From QHXM01 sp963697975 (GTDB taxonomy: Bacteria; Acidobacteriota; Blastocatellia; Pyrinomonadales; Pyrinomonadaceae): a stretch of 64,000 nt of DNA. The notes below the pieces were generated by a model. That model had not been told where the DNA came from and ran no database searches. It worked only from the letters and a program-made list of their open reading frames with translations. Where the stretch lies: contig OY969111.1 in the NCBI GenBank assembly GCA_963697975.1, positions 4,712,001-4,776,000 on the forward strand, in the 5' to 3' direction. Shown piece by piece: positions 49,757 through 59,170 of this stretch (position 1 is its first letter; each line of letters opens with the position of its first letter). The translations under genes were made by a program, and so were the position numbers.

Positions 49757-49942
49757 TCTGACCCTGAAAGGGTCACCTGTAATAGCCGGGGGCAAGCGCG
49801 TAGCGCCGCCCCCGGAATAACGCGATAAATAGTTCCGACCCTGAAGGGGTCGCACCTCAAGGTTGAATGTGCGACCGCTTCAGGGTCGGACTCTTTTCTC
49901 ACATCGAACCGGGGGCGGCGCTACGCGCTTGCCCCCGGCTAT
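49757..49942. repeat. Large palindromic repeat, about 185 bp
   Basis: Arms AGCCGGGGGCAAGCGCG... (49784 on) and ...CGCGCTTGCCCCCGGCT (to 49941) are near-exact reverse complements; a second nested pair, GACCCTGAAGGGGTCGCAC with GTGCGACCGCTTCAGGGTC, sits inside. A further copy of GACCCTGAAAGGGTC precedes it at 49760-49774. It fills the space between glgP and the msrB stop. Such elements are usually interspersed repeats of unknown mobility. Confidence 0.85.
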
Positions 49943-49991
49943 TTTATATATTCCCTTCGGGGATAATATCGTCGCAGCTTCTCGCTGCTTC

Positions 49992-50519
49992 TCACTTACG
50001 TTGCTTCTTCACGAACTTCATAGCCACACCATTCATACAGTAGCGCAGCCCGGTTGGTTTCGGGCCATCGTCAAAGACATGTCCCAGGTGCGCGTCACAA
50101 CGGTTGCACAAAACCTCTGTCCGCGTCGTCCCTAAACTATTATCAACTTCTTCGCGCACATTTTCTCTGGCGATGGGTGCCCAGAAGCTCGGCCATCCCG
50201 TGTGCGAGTCAAACTTGGTGCTTGAGCTAAACAAGGGCAGAGAACACGAGACACACGCGAAGACGCCCTTTTCGTGAATGTTATTGAGCGGGCTGGTGTA
50301 GGGAGCCTCGGTTCCTTTCTGCCGCGTTATGTAATATTGCTCAGGCGTGAGAATGCTTTTCCATTCGGCATCTGTTTTGACGATTTTTTCAAACGGCAGC
50401 CGGGCGGTCTTTCGCTTGATTAATTCATTCTGAGTTAAAGCCTGTGCAAGTGATATTCTGGAAAGACCGGCAACGGCCCCCAGCGTCATGGCGGATTTAA
50501 GAAAGAAACGTCTATTCAT
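49992..50519 (-). CDS. msrB: Peptide-methionine (R)-S-oxide reductase, Tat-exported
   Basis: Reduces methionine-R-sulfoxide in proteins. An N-terminal twin-arginine signal, MNRRFFLKSAMTLGAVAG, predicts folded export to the periplasm. Catalytic/zinc features: CVSCSLPLF and CNRCDAHLGHVF (two C-x2-C pairs, zinc site) and the catalytic Cys in RYCMNGVAM near the end, which has Met-Asn where Ile-Asn is common. Length 175. The gene stands alone on the minus strand. Confidence 0.93.
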   Translation of the reverse strand: MNRRFFLKSAMTLGAVAGLSRISLAQALTQNELIKRKTARLPFEKIVKTDAEWKSILTPEQYYITRQKGTEAPYTSPLNNIHEKGVFACVSCSLPLFSSSTKFDSHTGWPSFWAPIARENVREEVDNSLGTTRTEVLCNRCDAHLGHVFDDGPKPTGLRYCMNGVAMKFVKKQRK

Positions 50520-50794
50520 TATTCCAAGCTCTCCAATTTAGAATCTTCAAACGAATATACGCGCTCCGCTAAAGGCTCGGATTGCCCGGATGCCGCGCGC
50601 GCACCTCTTTGGTTTAAGCGATGATAGCTTCCTTGAACTGAGACGAAAAGCGGCTAAACGCCGGACTTCCAACCAGACCCTTCAGGAGATTCCCCGATTT
50701 CTCCTGCCTGGTGATCTATTTCCCGCCGCTTTTTCGCGTTAATTACAGAGGGGAGAAAAAAACTCTTTCTCCCGGACGAAAGAGGTTGGAGACG
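50520..50794. other. 275-bp gap between msrB and a small gene
   Basis: Divergent promoters are expected. Visible are a weak hairpin CAGGAGA/TCTCCTG near 50681-50704 and a second GGGAGAAA/TTTCTCCC near 50753-50774, just upstream of the next ribosome site. Confidence 0.45.
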
Positions 50795-51037
50795 ATGATT
50801 TTAGTTTATGCCACAGGTGAACCGGGCTTTCTGGAATTTGCTACGGCCAGCAATCACCGTTTGCTTCCCTCCGGGGCAACGATTCTCGCCGTCGCGGATG
50901 GTGGGCGCACAACAGAACTCCTCGATGAATGTACTTTTACCCGGATGACAGATGAGGAGTATTACGAGTTGCAGGGAATGATTAACCATGTGCGACAGGC
51001 GACATTCTCAGCAACAGCAGGGGCAAAAGATCAGTAG
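50795..51037 (+). CDS. Small hypothetical protein, 80 aa
   Basis: An 80-residue protein without recognised domain. Beta-rich in the first half (MILVYATGEPGFLEF, LLPSGATILAVADGG), helical in the second. The ATG at 50795 is 6 bases after GGTTGGAG; an upstream in-frame ATG at 50711 lacks one. No membrane segment. It could be a regulator or a stress protein; nothing decisive is visible. Confidence 0.6.
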   Translation: MILVYATGEPGFLEFATASNHRLLPSGATILAVADGGRTTELLDECTFTRMTDEEYYELQGMINHVRQATFSATAGAKDQ

Positions 51038-51083
51038 CCCGCAGCGCAAGCTGTCGAATGCAATTCCTTATATCGAACTCACG

Positions 51084-52088
51084 TTATTTTAACTCTGGAA
51101 TGCGTGCGAGCGCGTTGTAGTCAATCGGTTTGAGCGAGAGCCTTTGCCTGAGCCAGTCGGCGCGGTCGCGGCGGGCTGCTGCGTCGAGCGCGTGGCCCGC
51201 GTCGTAGAAACTGATCCGCTTCGGTTCGGCGAAAAGTTCGTGGTAGCGACGAGCCATCTTTTCGGTGATCGGCTTGTCCTGCCGCCCGAACTGTAGGAAC
51301 ACGGCGGCGGGTGCGCTGTGGCCGATGAAGTTGATGGGGTCATCCCAGGCGTACTTTTGAAAGTAGGCACGGATGGCGTCATCCCCGACGCGCTGGCGCA
51401 GTTTCACCATCTCGGCGTTATCAGGATCAAAGACGTATTCTTCGTCGGCAAATCCCCCGGCCATCAGCACGAATGAGTTGATGCGCTTCTCCACAGCGGA
51501 GAGGATGCCACCGACATGCGCGTCGTAGCTATGGCCGACGTACGCTATTGCGTTCTTCCTGATACCGGGGCTGACCATCAGAAGGTCTATGCCGCGACGG
51601 AAATCTATCACCTGCTGGCGCGAGGTTTCCGAAGATTGAGCCGCAGCGCGCATCTCGTCTTTCTCCAGGACGAAACCGGGGCGGACGAGCGGGGTGTCAA
51701 TCAGGAGCGAGGCCGCGCCGGAACGTGCCAGCACGACCGCCTCTTCGAGAAACTCATGGCGGCTTTTGAGCGGCGAGCCGGGCATCATCCAGTGGCCGAA
51801 GAGAATGACGGGGAACGGGCCGCGACCCTTCGGCAAAACCAGATAAGCCGGGACGCGCCCACCGAGCGGGCTGGCGTAGGTGAGATCAATGATGGTCACA
51901 CCATCGCGGCGCTCGCGGCCAACCTCGCGCACCTCCAGCGGTAATTTGTTGTCGTAGTCGAACTGGCGCGCGAGGTCTTCGATGCGCGGCCTCTGCGTCT
52001 GACCGGAGGACGTGACTACAGTGGCCGTCAATAGCAATATTAGCAACCGGATTGATCTCACCGCTCTTCTCCAAAAGAAATTTGACAT
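51084..52088 (-). CDS. Secreted alpha/beta hydrolase (dienelactone hydrolase/acetyl xylan esterase-like)
   Basis: A 334-residue serine esterase with signal sequence (about residues 13-28, ending SSGQ). Nucleophile Ser in YVGHSYDAH, aspartate in QFGRQDKPI and histidine in DAGHALD. The HSYDAH pattern and the LPKGRGPFPVILFGHWMM oxyanion phrase suit the DLH/acetyl esterase subgroup with a broad ester substrate range. Transcribed divergently from a kinase gene; the two promoters share about 200 bp. Confidence 0.85.
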   Translation of the reverse strand: MSNFFWRRAVRSIRLLILLLTATVVTSSGQTQRPRIEDLARQFDYDNKLPLEVREVGRERRDGVTIIDLTYASPLGGRVPAYLVLPKGRGPFPVILFGHWMMPGSPLKSRHEFLEEAVVLARSGAASLLIDTPLVRPGFVLEKDEMRAAAQSSETSRQQVIDFRRGIDLLMVSPGIRKNAIAYVGHSYDAHVGGILSAVEKRINSFVLMAGGFADEEYVFDPDNAEMVKLRQRVGDDAIRAYFQKYAWDDPINFIGHSAPAAVFLQFGRQDKPITEKMARRYHELFAEPKRISFYDAGHALDAAARRDRADWLRQRLSLKPIDYNALARIPELK

Positions 52089-52298
52089 TCGCAGTTTGAT
52101 TATATCGCGATACCGAGCCGTTGCTTTCGGTTCTCATCAATAACACCGATTTGCCTGTACGAATCGAATTTCGCTTGCTGTCTGTGATAGACTGTTTGCC
52201 CTGTCCGGTAGTTCCTCTTGAGATGGCTAAGCGTCTCAAACTTCGGCGTCCGCTGGCGCGCGCGTTTTGTAGGCAGTAACGGTAAACAAAAATCCCCT

Positions 52299-54437
52299 AT
52301 GAAGTATTGTCCTACTTGTAACACGAAATACGAAGACAGCGTCAGCTTCTGCGCCAACGATGGCGAGGTGCTGGAGGACGACGCCACCGCCATTGTTGAT
52401 TCCACTCTGGACGGCCAGTACCACATCGAATCCATGCTCGGCAAAGGCGGGATGGGCGCGGTTTATCGTGCGCGCCACATTCTGCTCGGCGACAAGGTGG
52501 CGATCAAGGTTCTGCCGCCGCAGATGCGTAATAATGCCGAGTGGCTGCGCCGCTTTCGCCGCGAAGGTCAGGCCGCGCGCCGCTTCCGTCATCCGAACGC
52601 CGTCACCGTCTACGATCTTCGCACGACGAGCGAAGGTCTCATCTACATGGTGATGGAGTTTGTCGAAGGCCACACGCTCGACGTGGAGTTGAAACGACAC
52701 GGCCAGCTTACTCCGCTGCAAGCCTTCAACATCCTTGAGCCGATTATGAGCGTGCTTAATGCGGCGCACGCGATGGGCGTCGTCCATCGTGACCTCAAGC
52801 CGGAAAACATCATGCTCGGCAAACCCGGCGAGGACGGGCAGCCCGTGACGAAGCTGCTTGATCTGGGCATCGCCAAGATGCGCGAGGTCGCGGGCACGGA
52901 AGCCAGCGGCACAACCGCGCTGACGATTGCCGGGCAGGTCTTGGGCACGCCCTTCTACATGTCGCCCGAACAGTGGGGCGAAGTGCCCGCAGACGGCAAC
53001 GTGGAGATTGACGGGCGCGCGGATATTTACAGTCTGGGCGTGGTCTTCTACGAGTTGGTCGCAGGACGCAGGCCGTTCGTCGGCTTAACGCTTCAGGAAC
53101 TCAGGCGCGAGCACGTCAACGTCAAGGCGCGGCCACTGCACGAGGTGAAGCAGGGCGTGCCCGAAGCCTTTAGCCGCGCCATCGAGCGCGCGATGTCGAA
53201 AGATCGCAATGACAGGCAGGCGACCGCCGGGGAACTCTCCGCCGAAATGCGCGCTGCGCTTGGCTTGCCCGCGCTCGCAGGCTCCAGCCCCAGCCTTAAT
53301 GTCGGCAGCGGCACACACAGTTCCGCTCCGTCATCACAGACAAGCGTCGGCGACGCCGGACAGACTACGAACGAAAACGTAGAGGGGCGCAGCACCCATG
53401 CCGAATTAATTTCTCCGACTATCGTGACGGTTGATTCGCCGCCGCGACCGCCGCAACCGCCGCAAAACGATAGCCCGTCGCATCGTCTCGCGCCGACATC
53501 GCTGGCGCAACCGATGCCTCCTGATCTTTCTTCCTCGCAAGCGCCCGCGCACAGTCTCTCTGCAAACGAATCGAGCTATCAGCAGACCCCGCAGTTTCCG
53601 ACTATCGCCACCAGCCCGTCTGCCTCTGGCTCAGCCTACGGCAGTCAATCGTCTGCCTATGCGCCCGCCGCCGAAGCGCCGAAGTCTTCATCCAAGACTC
53701 CGCTGATTATCGCGGCAGCGGCTGTCCTGCTCATCGGAGGCGGCGTCGGCGGCTGGTTCCTGCTGAGCAATCGCAATGGCGCGAGCAACGCGAACGCCAA
53801 TAGCTCGAACACGGGAGCGGGCAAGAATTCAAACTCGACGAACACGGGCGGGACGACCGCCAGCGCGCAGGAGAGCTTGAGCTACTGGCTGGAAGTTGCA
53901 GAAGCCGGGCCAAACGGCGATTCGGCGCGGGTTGCGCCCGTCGTCGCTTTCAAATCGGGGCAATCGTTCAAGTTTCATTTCACGTCGCGCCGTGATGGTT
54001 ACCTGTATATCATCGGGTCGGGTGAAGACGGCAAACTCACCACCTTCCTGACGGCAAAGCCGGTTGAGGAGTCGGGCCTGGAGAGCAATGAAGTCGAAGA
54101 CGGAGTTGACTTCGCTTTCCCGCAGGACGTAGAGGACGATGAAGAGATTCATGCAAACTGGGTGACGCTCGACAAAAAGGCCGGAACGGAAAGCTACATT
54201 GTCATCTATTCGCCGACGCCCCTGACCGCTCCGGCCTTTCTGACTGAAGAGGCAGGACGCGAATTGACGACGGCTGAGCAGAAGGAGCTTGAGGATTTTC
54301 GGGCAAAATATAAGGCAAACGCGCCCAGCACGGACGTCATCAATGGTGGTGGAACTGAACCGTTGGTCTCTGTCAAAGTGCCGCAGGCTGCCGAAAGCGA
54401 GCCTGTCATCTTCGACGTTCGCATCGAGCACAAATAG
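52299..54437 (+). CDS. Ser/Thr protein kinase with zinc ribbon, TM and DUF4384
   Basis: The 712-residue protein starts with a zinc ribbon (CPTCNTKYEDSVSFCANDG, two cysteine pairs within residues 4-21). A Hanks-type kinase follows (about 42-305) with GKGGMGAVYR, a Lys in VAIKVL, HRDLKPENIM and DLGIAKM instead of DFG. A 200-residue Ser/Pro-rich linker leads to a TM helix (about 470-490, LIIAAAAVLLIGGGVGGWFLL) and a DUF4384 domain outside (FKSGQSFKFHFTSRRDGYLYIIG), a beta-sandwich thought to sense ligands. ATG 52299 gives the ribbon its start. It heads a cluster with a free DUF4384 protein and a CHAT protein. Confidence 0.9.
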   Translation: MKYCPTCNTKYEDSVSFCANDGEVLEDDATAIVDSTLDGQYHIESMLGKGGMGAVYRARHILLGDKVAIKVLPPQMRNNAEWLRRFRREGQAARRFRHPNAVTVYDLRTTSEGLIYMVMEFVEGHTLDVELKRHGQLTPLQAFNILEPIMSVLNAAHAMGVVHRDLKPENIMLGKPGEDGQPVTKLLDLGIAKMREVAGTEASGTTALTIAGQVLGTPFYMSPEQWGEVPADGNVEIDGRADIYSLGVVFYELVAGRRPFVGLTLQELRREHVNVKARPLHEVKQGVPEAFSRAIERAMSKDRNDRQATAGELSAEMRAALGLPALAGSSPSLNVGSGTHSSAPSSQTSVGDAGQTTNENVEGRSTHAELISPTIVTVDSPPRPPQPPQNDSPSHRLAPTSLAQPMPPDLSSSQAPAHSLSANESSYQQTPQFPTIATSPSASGSAYGSQSSAYAPAAEAPKSSSKTPLIIAAAAVLLIGGGVGGWFLLSNRNGASNANANSSNTGAGKNSNSTNTGGTTASAQESLSYWLEVAEAGPNGDSARVAPVVAFKSGQSFKFHFTSRRDGYLYIIGSGEDGKLTTFLTAKPVEESGLESNEVEDGVDFAFPQDVEDDEEIHANWVTLDKKAGTESYIVIYSPTPLTAPAFLTEEAGRELTTAEQKELEDFRAKYKANAPSTDVINGGGTEPLVSVKVPQAAESEPVIFDVRIEHK

Positions 54438-54577
54438 AGCAGAAGTCAGAAGAAAAGCTGTTGGCAGTTAGTGATCCTAATTCGCACGGTTTTCCGCGTT
54501 AACCTTTGAATGGTGAAAATTGTTCTTCAATCGGCTGGAATCCAAATCAACTTCTTCCAGCTATCTCAGGAGTAATT

Positions 54578-55522
54578 ATGCGTTTCAAGATTCTAGTCTC
54601 TTTCGTTGGCCTCGCGCTCGTCATCAGCGCCGCCGCCGGTAGCGCCCGCGCACAGGATGAAGAAGAGGCCGTGCGCGGCTCGTTCTTAACGACGCGTGTG
54701 AAGGCTTCAGGCTCAAGCAACTCTGCGACTGCCGACATAGCAGCCAGCGCAAATCAGGCTGCCGGAAACTCAAGCACCGGCAAGACCGGCAAGGGCACAA
54801 AAAAACCGCCGGTCAAAACAACCAAGCGCGTTCCCTCTAGCGGGAAGGCGAATGCCACCGTCAGCGGCGGTGTCTCTGTTAATAACAATACCCCTCTGCT
54901 GACAACGTATTCGTCGACCGCCATCGGGTTGGGCTACACGCTCTACATGCGCGACGCAAGCGGCTACCCCATGCGCGTTGACCCGTCGCGCGAGTTTCGC
55001 TCAGGCGATAGAATCCGCGTTGCGCTGGAAACGAACACGGACGGCTATCTCTACATCTTCCACACGGAGAACAATGGCGAGCCGCAGATGCTCTACCCGG
55101 ACGTGCGGCTTGAGAATGGAGATAACCGAATCGAGGCACACGTGCCTTACGAAATCCCGTGGGGCAACGACTGGTTCACATTTGATGCGAACCCCGCGAA
55201 CGAACGTCTCTACATCATCGTGACCAGACAGCCCCTGCCGGGTATTCCGACTGACACGGCGCTGGTCAACTATTGCGGCCAGAATCGCTGTCCGTGGCAG
55301 CCTCCCGTCGGAGTCTGGGCGCAGGTCAGAGCGAACGTGCAGGCGAAGGTCGGCGTGGTTAAGGGCAAGACCTATGGTCAGAAGCAGACTCAGGCCGAGC
55401 AGGTCGCGGTCACGCGCGGGCTGGGCCTCGATCAGAGCGCGCCCGAACCTTCCGTCATTCGCATGAACGTTTCCTCAAACGCGCCGATTCTCGTCACGGC
55501 AGTTGATCTGATTCACAAATAA
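54578..55522 (+). CDS. Secreted DUF4384 domain protein
   Basis: A signal sequence (about residues 7-26, ending ARA) opens the 314-residue protein. A 90-residue Ser/Thr/Gly-rich stretch follows, then a DUF4384 domain (about 120-240): LYMRDASGYPMRVDPSREFRSGDRIRVALETNTDGYLYIFHTENN...MLYPDVRLENGDNRI. The same domain forms the C-terminus of the kinase just upstream, so the two exported modules may see the same signal or bind each other. AGGAGT is 8 bases before ATG. Confidence 0.85.
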   Translation: MRFKILVSFVGLALVISAAAGSARAQDEEEAVRGSFLTTRVKASGSSNSATADIAASANQAAGNSSTGKTGKGTKKPPVKTTKRVPSSGKANATVSGGVSVNNNTPLLTTYSSTAIGLGYTLYMRDASGYPMRVDPSREFRSGDRIRVALETNTDGYLYIFHTENNGEPQMLYPDVRLENGDNRIEAHVPYEIPWGNDWFTFDANPANERLYIIVTRQPLPGIPTDTALVNYCGQNRCPWQPPVGVWAQVRANVQAKVGVVKGKTYGQKQTQAEQVAVTRGLGLDQSAPEPSVIRMNVSSNAPILVTAVDLIHK

Positions 55523-55546
55523 AGCAGAAACGAAAAGCAGAGTACA

Positions 55547-55640
55547 GAAGACAGGAGTCAGAAGTCAGAATGAAGAAGCTGAGAGCCGCTGTTACAGATG
55601 TTCTTTCTTCTGACTTCTGACTTCTGATTTCTGACTCCTC
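55547..55640. repeat. Hairpin repeat, GTCAGAA family
   Basis: GAAGACAGGAGTCAGAAGTCAGAATGA is complementary to TTCTGACTTCTGACTTCTGATTTCTGACTCC. 7-bp period. The next gene keeps its own CCGGAG ribosome site. Same family as 32279-32388 and 61113-61219. Confidence 0.88.
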
Positions 55641-55659
55641 CATTTCCCCGGAGCACCTA

Positions 55660-58494
55660 ATGAAACCCAAATCAAAATCCCTTGTTTATCTTCTTTCACT
55701 CGCTCTGATCCTAACCATCATTCCCGGCAGCGCCGTTGCCTCGCTCATGGGGAGTGGCGTTGATTCAAAGACGAACCCATCTCCAACTCTCGCTCCGCAG
55801 GGAGGCGCGGCTCAAGCTCTCAAGCAGGGCAGGCTTCTTTTGAAGCGCGGCAAAGCCGACCTCGCGCTCGTACAATTGCAGAATGCTCTCAGCCAGTTTA
55901 AGCAGAGCGGCAGCCCCAAGGGTGTGGCTGCGTCAAACGACGCGCTTGGCGATCTCTACATGCGCCAGGGGCAGTACGCTGTCGCCGTCAAGTTTTACCA
56001 TGACGCGCAGACTGCTTTCCGTGAAGCCGCCAGCCAGCAGGGCGCAGTGGAAACCGCCATCGGGATGCCCGACAACGAATTCAACGCCAACCTGATGCTC
56101 GCCAAGATCGGTGACACCTACTACCGCATGGGCAACGTTTCGGAATCAGCTTCCGCTTACAGCCAGATGCAGGTGGTCAAACCCGACCCGTCGAAGCTCA
56201 CGGGCGGGATAGTGAAAAAGCCCAGCATCGGCGGACTCCTCAGCGGCGGCGGTCTTCGTGGCAGCCTGCCGAGCGGCGGGGCCGACACCGCGATGGCCGT
56301 TGCCGGAGCTGTTAAGGGAGCGTTTGAGCTTTATCGCCAGAACATCATCTACTCGACTCATGAAATCGGAGTCGGGCGCATAGACTATTTCAATAACAAC
56401 ATGGACGGCTCAAGAAAGCATTTCGAGGAAGCGCTTTCGACCGCTGGAATGCCGATCATCGGGAAGTTCGGGCAATCTCGCCGCGTTCGCGCCGTCGCCC
56501 GCACCAGTCTCGGCGACATCGCTTTGAACCAGAACCGCGCGAAGGATGCCGTCAAGCTCTACGCCGACGCCGTCAAGGGAGCGCGCGACGATAAGCGACT
56601 CGATTTGATGTGGCCCGCGCAACGCGGTCTCGGAAAAGCACGCTGGATGCAGGCCGCGCTTGATAAAGACCCGAAGAGGTCTTTGAAGGGAAGAGAAGAA
56701 GCCGTCGCCTCTTACCGCGAAGCGCTGGCGACCATCGAGACGATCCGCGCGGGAAGTTTGCGCGCGGATGAATCGCGCACGACCTTTCTTGGCACGACGA
56801 AAGATGTTTACGACGAGGCTTCGAGCAATCTTGCTGAGATGGCGCTTCTGGTTGCGACGACGCCGGGCGCTCCGCTTGACGGACAGGCGCTCACGTATGC
56901 CGCCGAAGCTTTCAAGATCGTGGAGCAGGGACGCGCTCGTTCTCTCCTAGATATGCTCGGCGAGGCCGGAGCGGACATCACCGCAGGAGTGCCCGCAGAC
57001 TTGCTCAAGCGCAAGCAGGACAATCTTGATCGCCAGCAGGAGATTGCGCAGGATTTGACGGGCGTTGCGGTCGCCGAAGGCGATGCGAAGCCGGATACGA
57101 ATAAACTCGAAGCCGAGCTTGAGACGCTCTCGGTTGAATACGACAACATCGAAAATCAGATTCGCGCCGCGAGTCCGAAGTATGCCGCGCTCACCGCGCC
57201 GCAGCCTTTGACCTTAGCCGAAGTCCAGCAAAAAGTTCTGGACGATCAAACGGCGCTCCTCGAATACAGTCTGGGAGAGCAGAGTTCCTATCTCTGGGCT
57301 GTCACGCCGACCAGCGTTGCTCTCTTCAAACTCCCCGCGCGTTCAATGGTTGCCCAGCAGGCGCAGGAGCTACGCGCGCAACTCATTCCGCCGAAACTTC
57401 AGCGCCGCATCGCCGGAATTGACGTGGCGGAAGCGACGCGCGGCCTGAGCCTGACGACCGACCCGACCAACGCTGGCCCTGCGACAGGGTTTGCCACAGC
57501 TTCAAACGCGCTCTACAAAACGGCTGTCGAGCCTGCCGCCAAGATCGTCGGCGAGAAGCGCCTGCTCGTCGTTCCCGACGGTGCGCTCAACTACGTTCCC
57601 TTCGAGTCGTTCGTGACCGCTACAGGCCCGACCGATTACCCGAGTTTGGCCTATCTCATCAAGACCAACGAAGTCGTCTACGCGCCTTCGGCCTCAGTCG
57701 TCGCGGTCATCCGGCAGGCGGCTAAGCCCGTCCCCGGAAAGAATCTTCTGATCGTCGCTGATCCGGTCTTCAACGGAAGCGACCCGCGAGCGAAAGGTGC
57801 TGCCGGTGCATCGGCTCAAGCTTCAGCCGACACGCGCGGTCTCAGTCTTTCGAGCGCGGTGACGGACGTGGCAGCGCCTGCGGGCGCGACTGCGCCTGCC
57901 GGTGGCCTGCAACTCGCGCGGCTCAACGGGACGCGCGTTGAAGCGCAGCAGATTGCCCAGTTGACGCGCGCAGGCGGCGGACAGGCCAACGTGTGGCTCG
58001 ATCTGGAAGCGAACGAAGCGAAGGTGACGACGACCGACATCAAGAAGTACAGGGTCGTACACATCGCCACGCACGGGCTGCTTAATGCCGAGCGCCCGCA
58101 GTTCACAGGTATCGTTCTTTCGCTCGTGGGCAACAAGAGCGGCGACGGTTTCATGCGAACGGACGAGATATTCAACCTCGATCTAGGCTCACCGCTCGTC
58201 ATGCTCTCCGCGTGCGAAACAGGCTTAGGCAAAGAGAAGCGCGGCGAAGGCGTGATTGGTCTAACGCGTGCTTTCATGTACGCGGGTGCGCCGACCGTCG
58301 GAGTCTCCCTCTGGTCAGTTGCCGATAATTCGACCGCCCAGTTGATGACAGACTTCTACAAACGCCTCTTAGCTTCGCCCACAGCATCGCCGACCGCTTC
58401 GATGCGTGCCGCGCAGATGGGTTTGATAACCGGCAAGAAATACGCCGCGCCGTTTTACTGGGCACCGTTTGTCCTCGTCGGCGAGTGGAAGTGA
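55660..58494 (+). CDS. Secreted TPR - CHAT (caspase-like) protein
   Basis: After a signal sequence (about residues 7-30, ending AVA) residues 45-440 contain tetratricopeptide-like repeats, with a coiled region at 445-500. Residues 560-940 are a CHAT domain (caspase HetF associated with TPRs): HIATHGLLN with His 805 and SACETGLGK with Cys 852, the catalytic dyad, and final YAAPFYWAPFVLVGEW. CHAT proteases include TPR-CHAT of type III-E CRISPR; here the protein is exported, so targets lie outside the cytoplasm. Third of three genes with the kinase and the DUF4384 protein. Confidence 0.9.
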   Translation: MKPKSKSLVYLLSLALILTIIPGSAVASLMGSGVDSKTNPSPTLAPQGGAAQALKQGRLLLKRGKADLALVQLQNALSQFKQSGSPKGVAASNDALGDLYMRQGQYAVAVKFYHDAQTAFREAASQQGAVETAIGMPDNEFNANLMLAKIGDTYYRMGNVSESASAYSQMQVVKPDPSKLTGGIVKKPSIGGLLSGGGLRGSLPSGGADTAMAVAGAVKGAFELYRQNIIYSTHEIGVGRIDYFNNNMDGSRKHFEEALSTAGMPIIGKFGQSRRVRAVARTSLGDIALNQNRAKDAVKLYADAVKGARDDKRLDLMWPAQRGLGKARWMQAALDKDPKRSLKGREEAVASYREALATIETIRAGSLRADESRTTFLGTTKDVYDEASSNLAEMALLVATTPGAPLDGQALTYAAEAFKIVEQGRARSLLDMLGEAGADITAGVPADLLKRKQDNLDRQQEIAQDLTGVAVAEGDAKPDTNKLEAELETLSVEYDNIENQIRAASPKYAALTAPQPLTLAEVQQKVLDDQTALLEYSLGEQSSYLWAVTPTSVALFKLPARSMVAQQAQELRAQLIPPKLQRRIAGIDVAEATRGLSLTTDPTNAGPATGFATASNALYKTAVEPAAKIVGEKRLLVVPDGALNYVPFESFVTATGPTDYPSLAYLIKTNEVVYAPSASVVAVIRQAAKPVPGKNLLIVADPVFNGSDPRAKGAAGASAQASADTRGLSLSSAVTDVAAPAGATAPAGGLQLARLNGTRVEAQQIAQLTRAGGGQANVWLDLEANEAKVTTTDIKKYRVVHIATHGLLNAERPQFTGIVLSLVGNKSGDGFMRTDEIFNLDLGSPLVMLSACETGLGKEKRGEGVIGLTRAFMYAGAPTVGVSLWSVADNSTAQLMTDFYKRLLASPTASPTASMRAAQMGLITGKKYAAPFYWAPFVLVGEWK

Positions 58495-58504
58495 GCAGAA
58501 CGAA

Positions 58505-58615
58505 AGGCAGTAGACAGGATTAACAGGATTGGCAGGATTAAGAAAGAAGCAGCAGGTCAGGACTGATTGATGCTTTTTCTCTTATCTTGTTTATCTTGTT
58601 AATCCTGTCTATTCT
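58505..58615. repeat. Hairpin repeat, 9-bp CAGGATTAA family
   Basis: AGACAGGATTAACAGGATTGGCAGGATTAAGAAAG on the left; the right arm near 58583-58613 reads CTTATCTTGTTTATCTTGTTAATCCTGTCTATTC. Related to 3085-3195. Confidence 0.9.
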
Positions 58616-58696
58616 TTGTGCTTCCCGGCTTATCAGTTTCAATTTGAGTGTCGAAGACTATCTGGTCTGTTCAATGAATAATAAGGAGAATCGAAA

Positions 58697-59125
58697 ATGC
58701 GTATTCGTAGATGGTCTCTCATCGCGGGCGCGGTGCTGATGCTTGCCGTCGCTTCCGCCTGTAGCTTTACGACCGCCAACATCAGCAGTTTAAAGCTCAC
58801 TAAGGAAAAGGGCGGTACTTCCGATGTCAGCACTTTCGCGCCCGGCGACACGATCTACGCCAGGGCCACTGTTTCAAACGTCCCCAGTAAAGTCACCTTA
58901 AAACTCCGATTCATTACAGAGGATGTTGAAGGTCAACCGAAAAATGCCCCCGTCGAGTCGTTCGATAAGTCTTTTGACCTGCCGAGCAGTGGCTACGTCG
59001 ATTACTATGTGAGTCCTCCCCCGGAAGGCTGGCCCGCAGGGAAATACAGAATCGAAACCACCATGCATATCGAAAGCGGAGAGCAGAAAGATCAGGAGGC
59101 CGCCACTTTCACCGTCTCCCCGTAG
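58697..59125 (+). CDS. Lipoprotein of unknown function, 142 aa
   Basis: The lipobox VASAC (about residues 18-22) after a short signal marks a lipid-anchored protein. The mature 120 residues are beta-rich, with an Ig-like or sandwich feel (FAPGDTIYARATVSN, KVTLKLRFITED, VDYYVSPPPEGWPAGKYRIETTMHI). AAGGAG lies 9 bases before ATG. It follows the CHAT gene by 200 bp but has its own signals, so co-function is only possible, not shown. Confidence 0.75.
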   Translation: MRIRRWSLIAGAVLMLAVASACSFTTANISSLKLTKEKGGTSDVSTFAPGDTIYARATVSNVPSKVTLKLRFITEDVEGQPKNAPVESFDKSFDLPSSGYVDYYVSPPPEGWPAGKYRIETTMHIESGEQKDQEAATFTVSP

Positions 59126-59170
59126 CGAGCCGTGATTTCCGCAGCCGTTAATTCTCATTTGCCACGTAAA

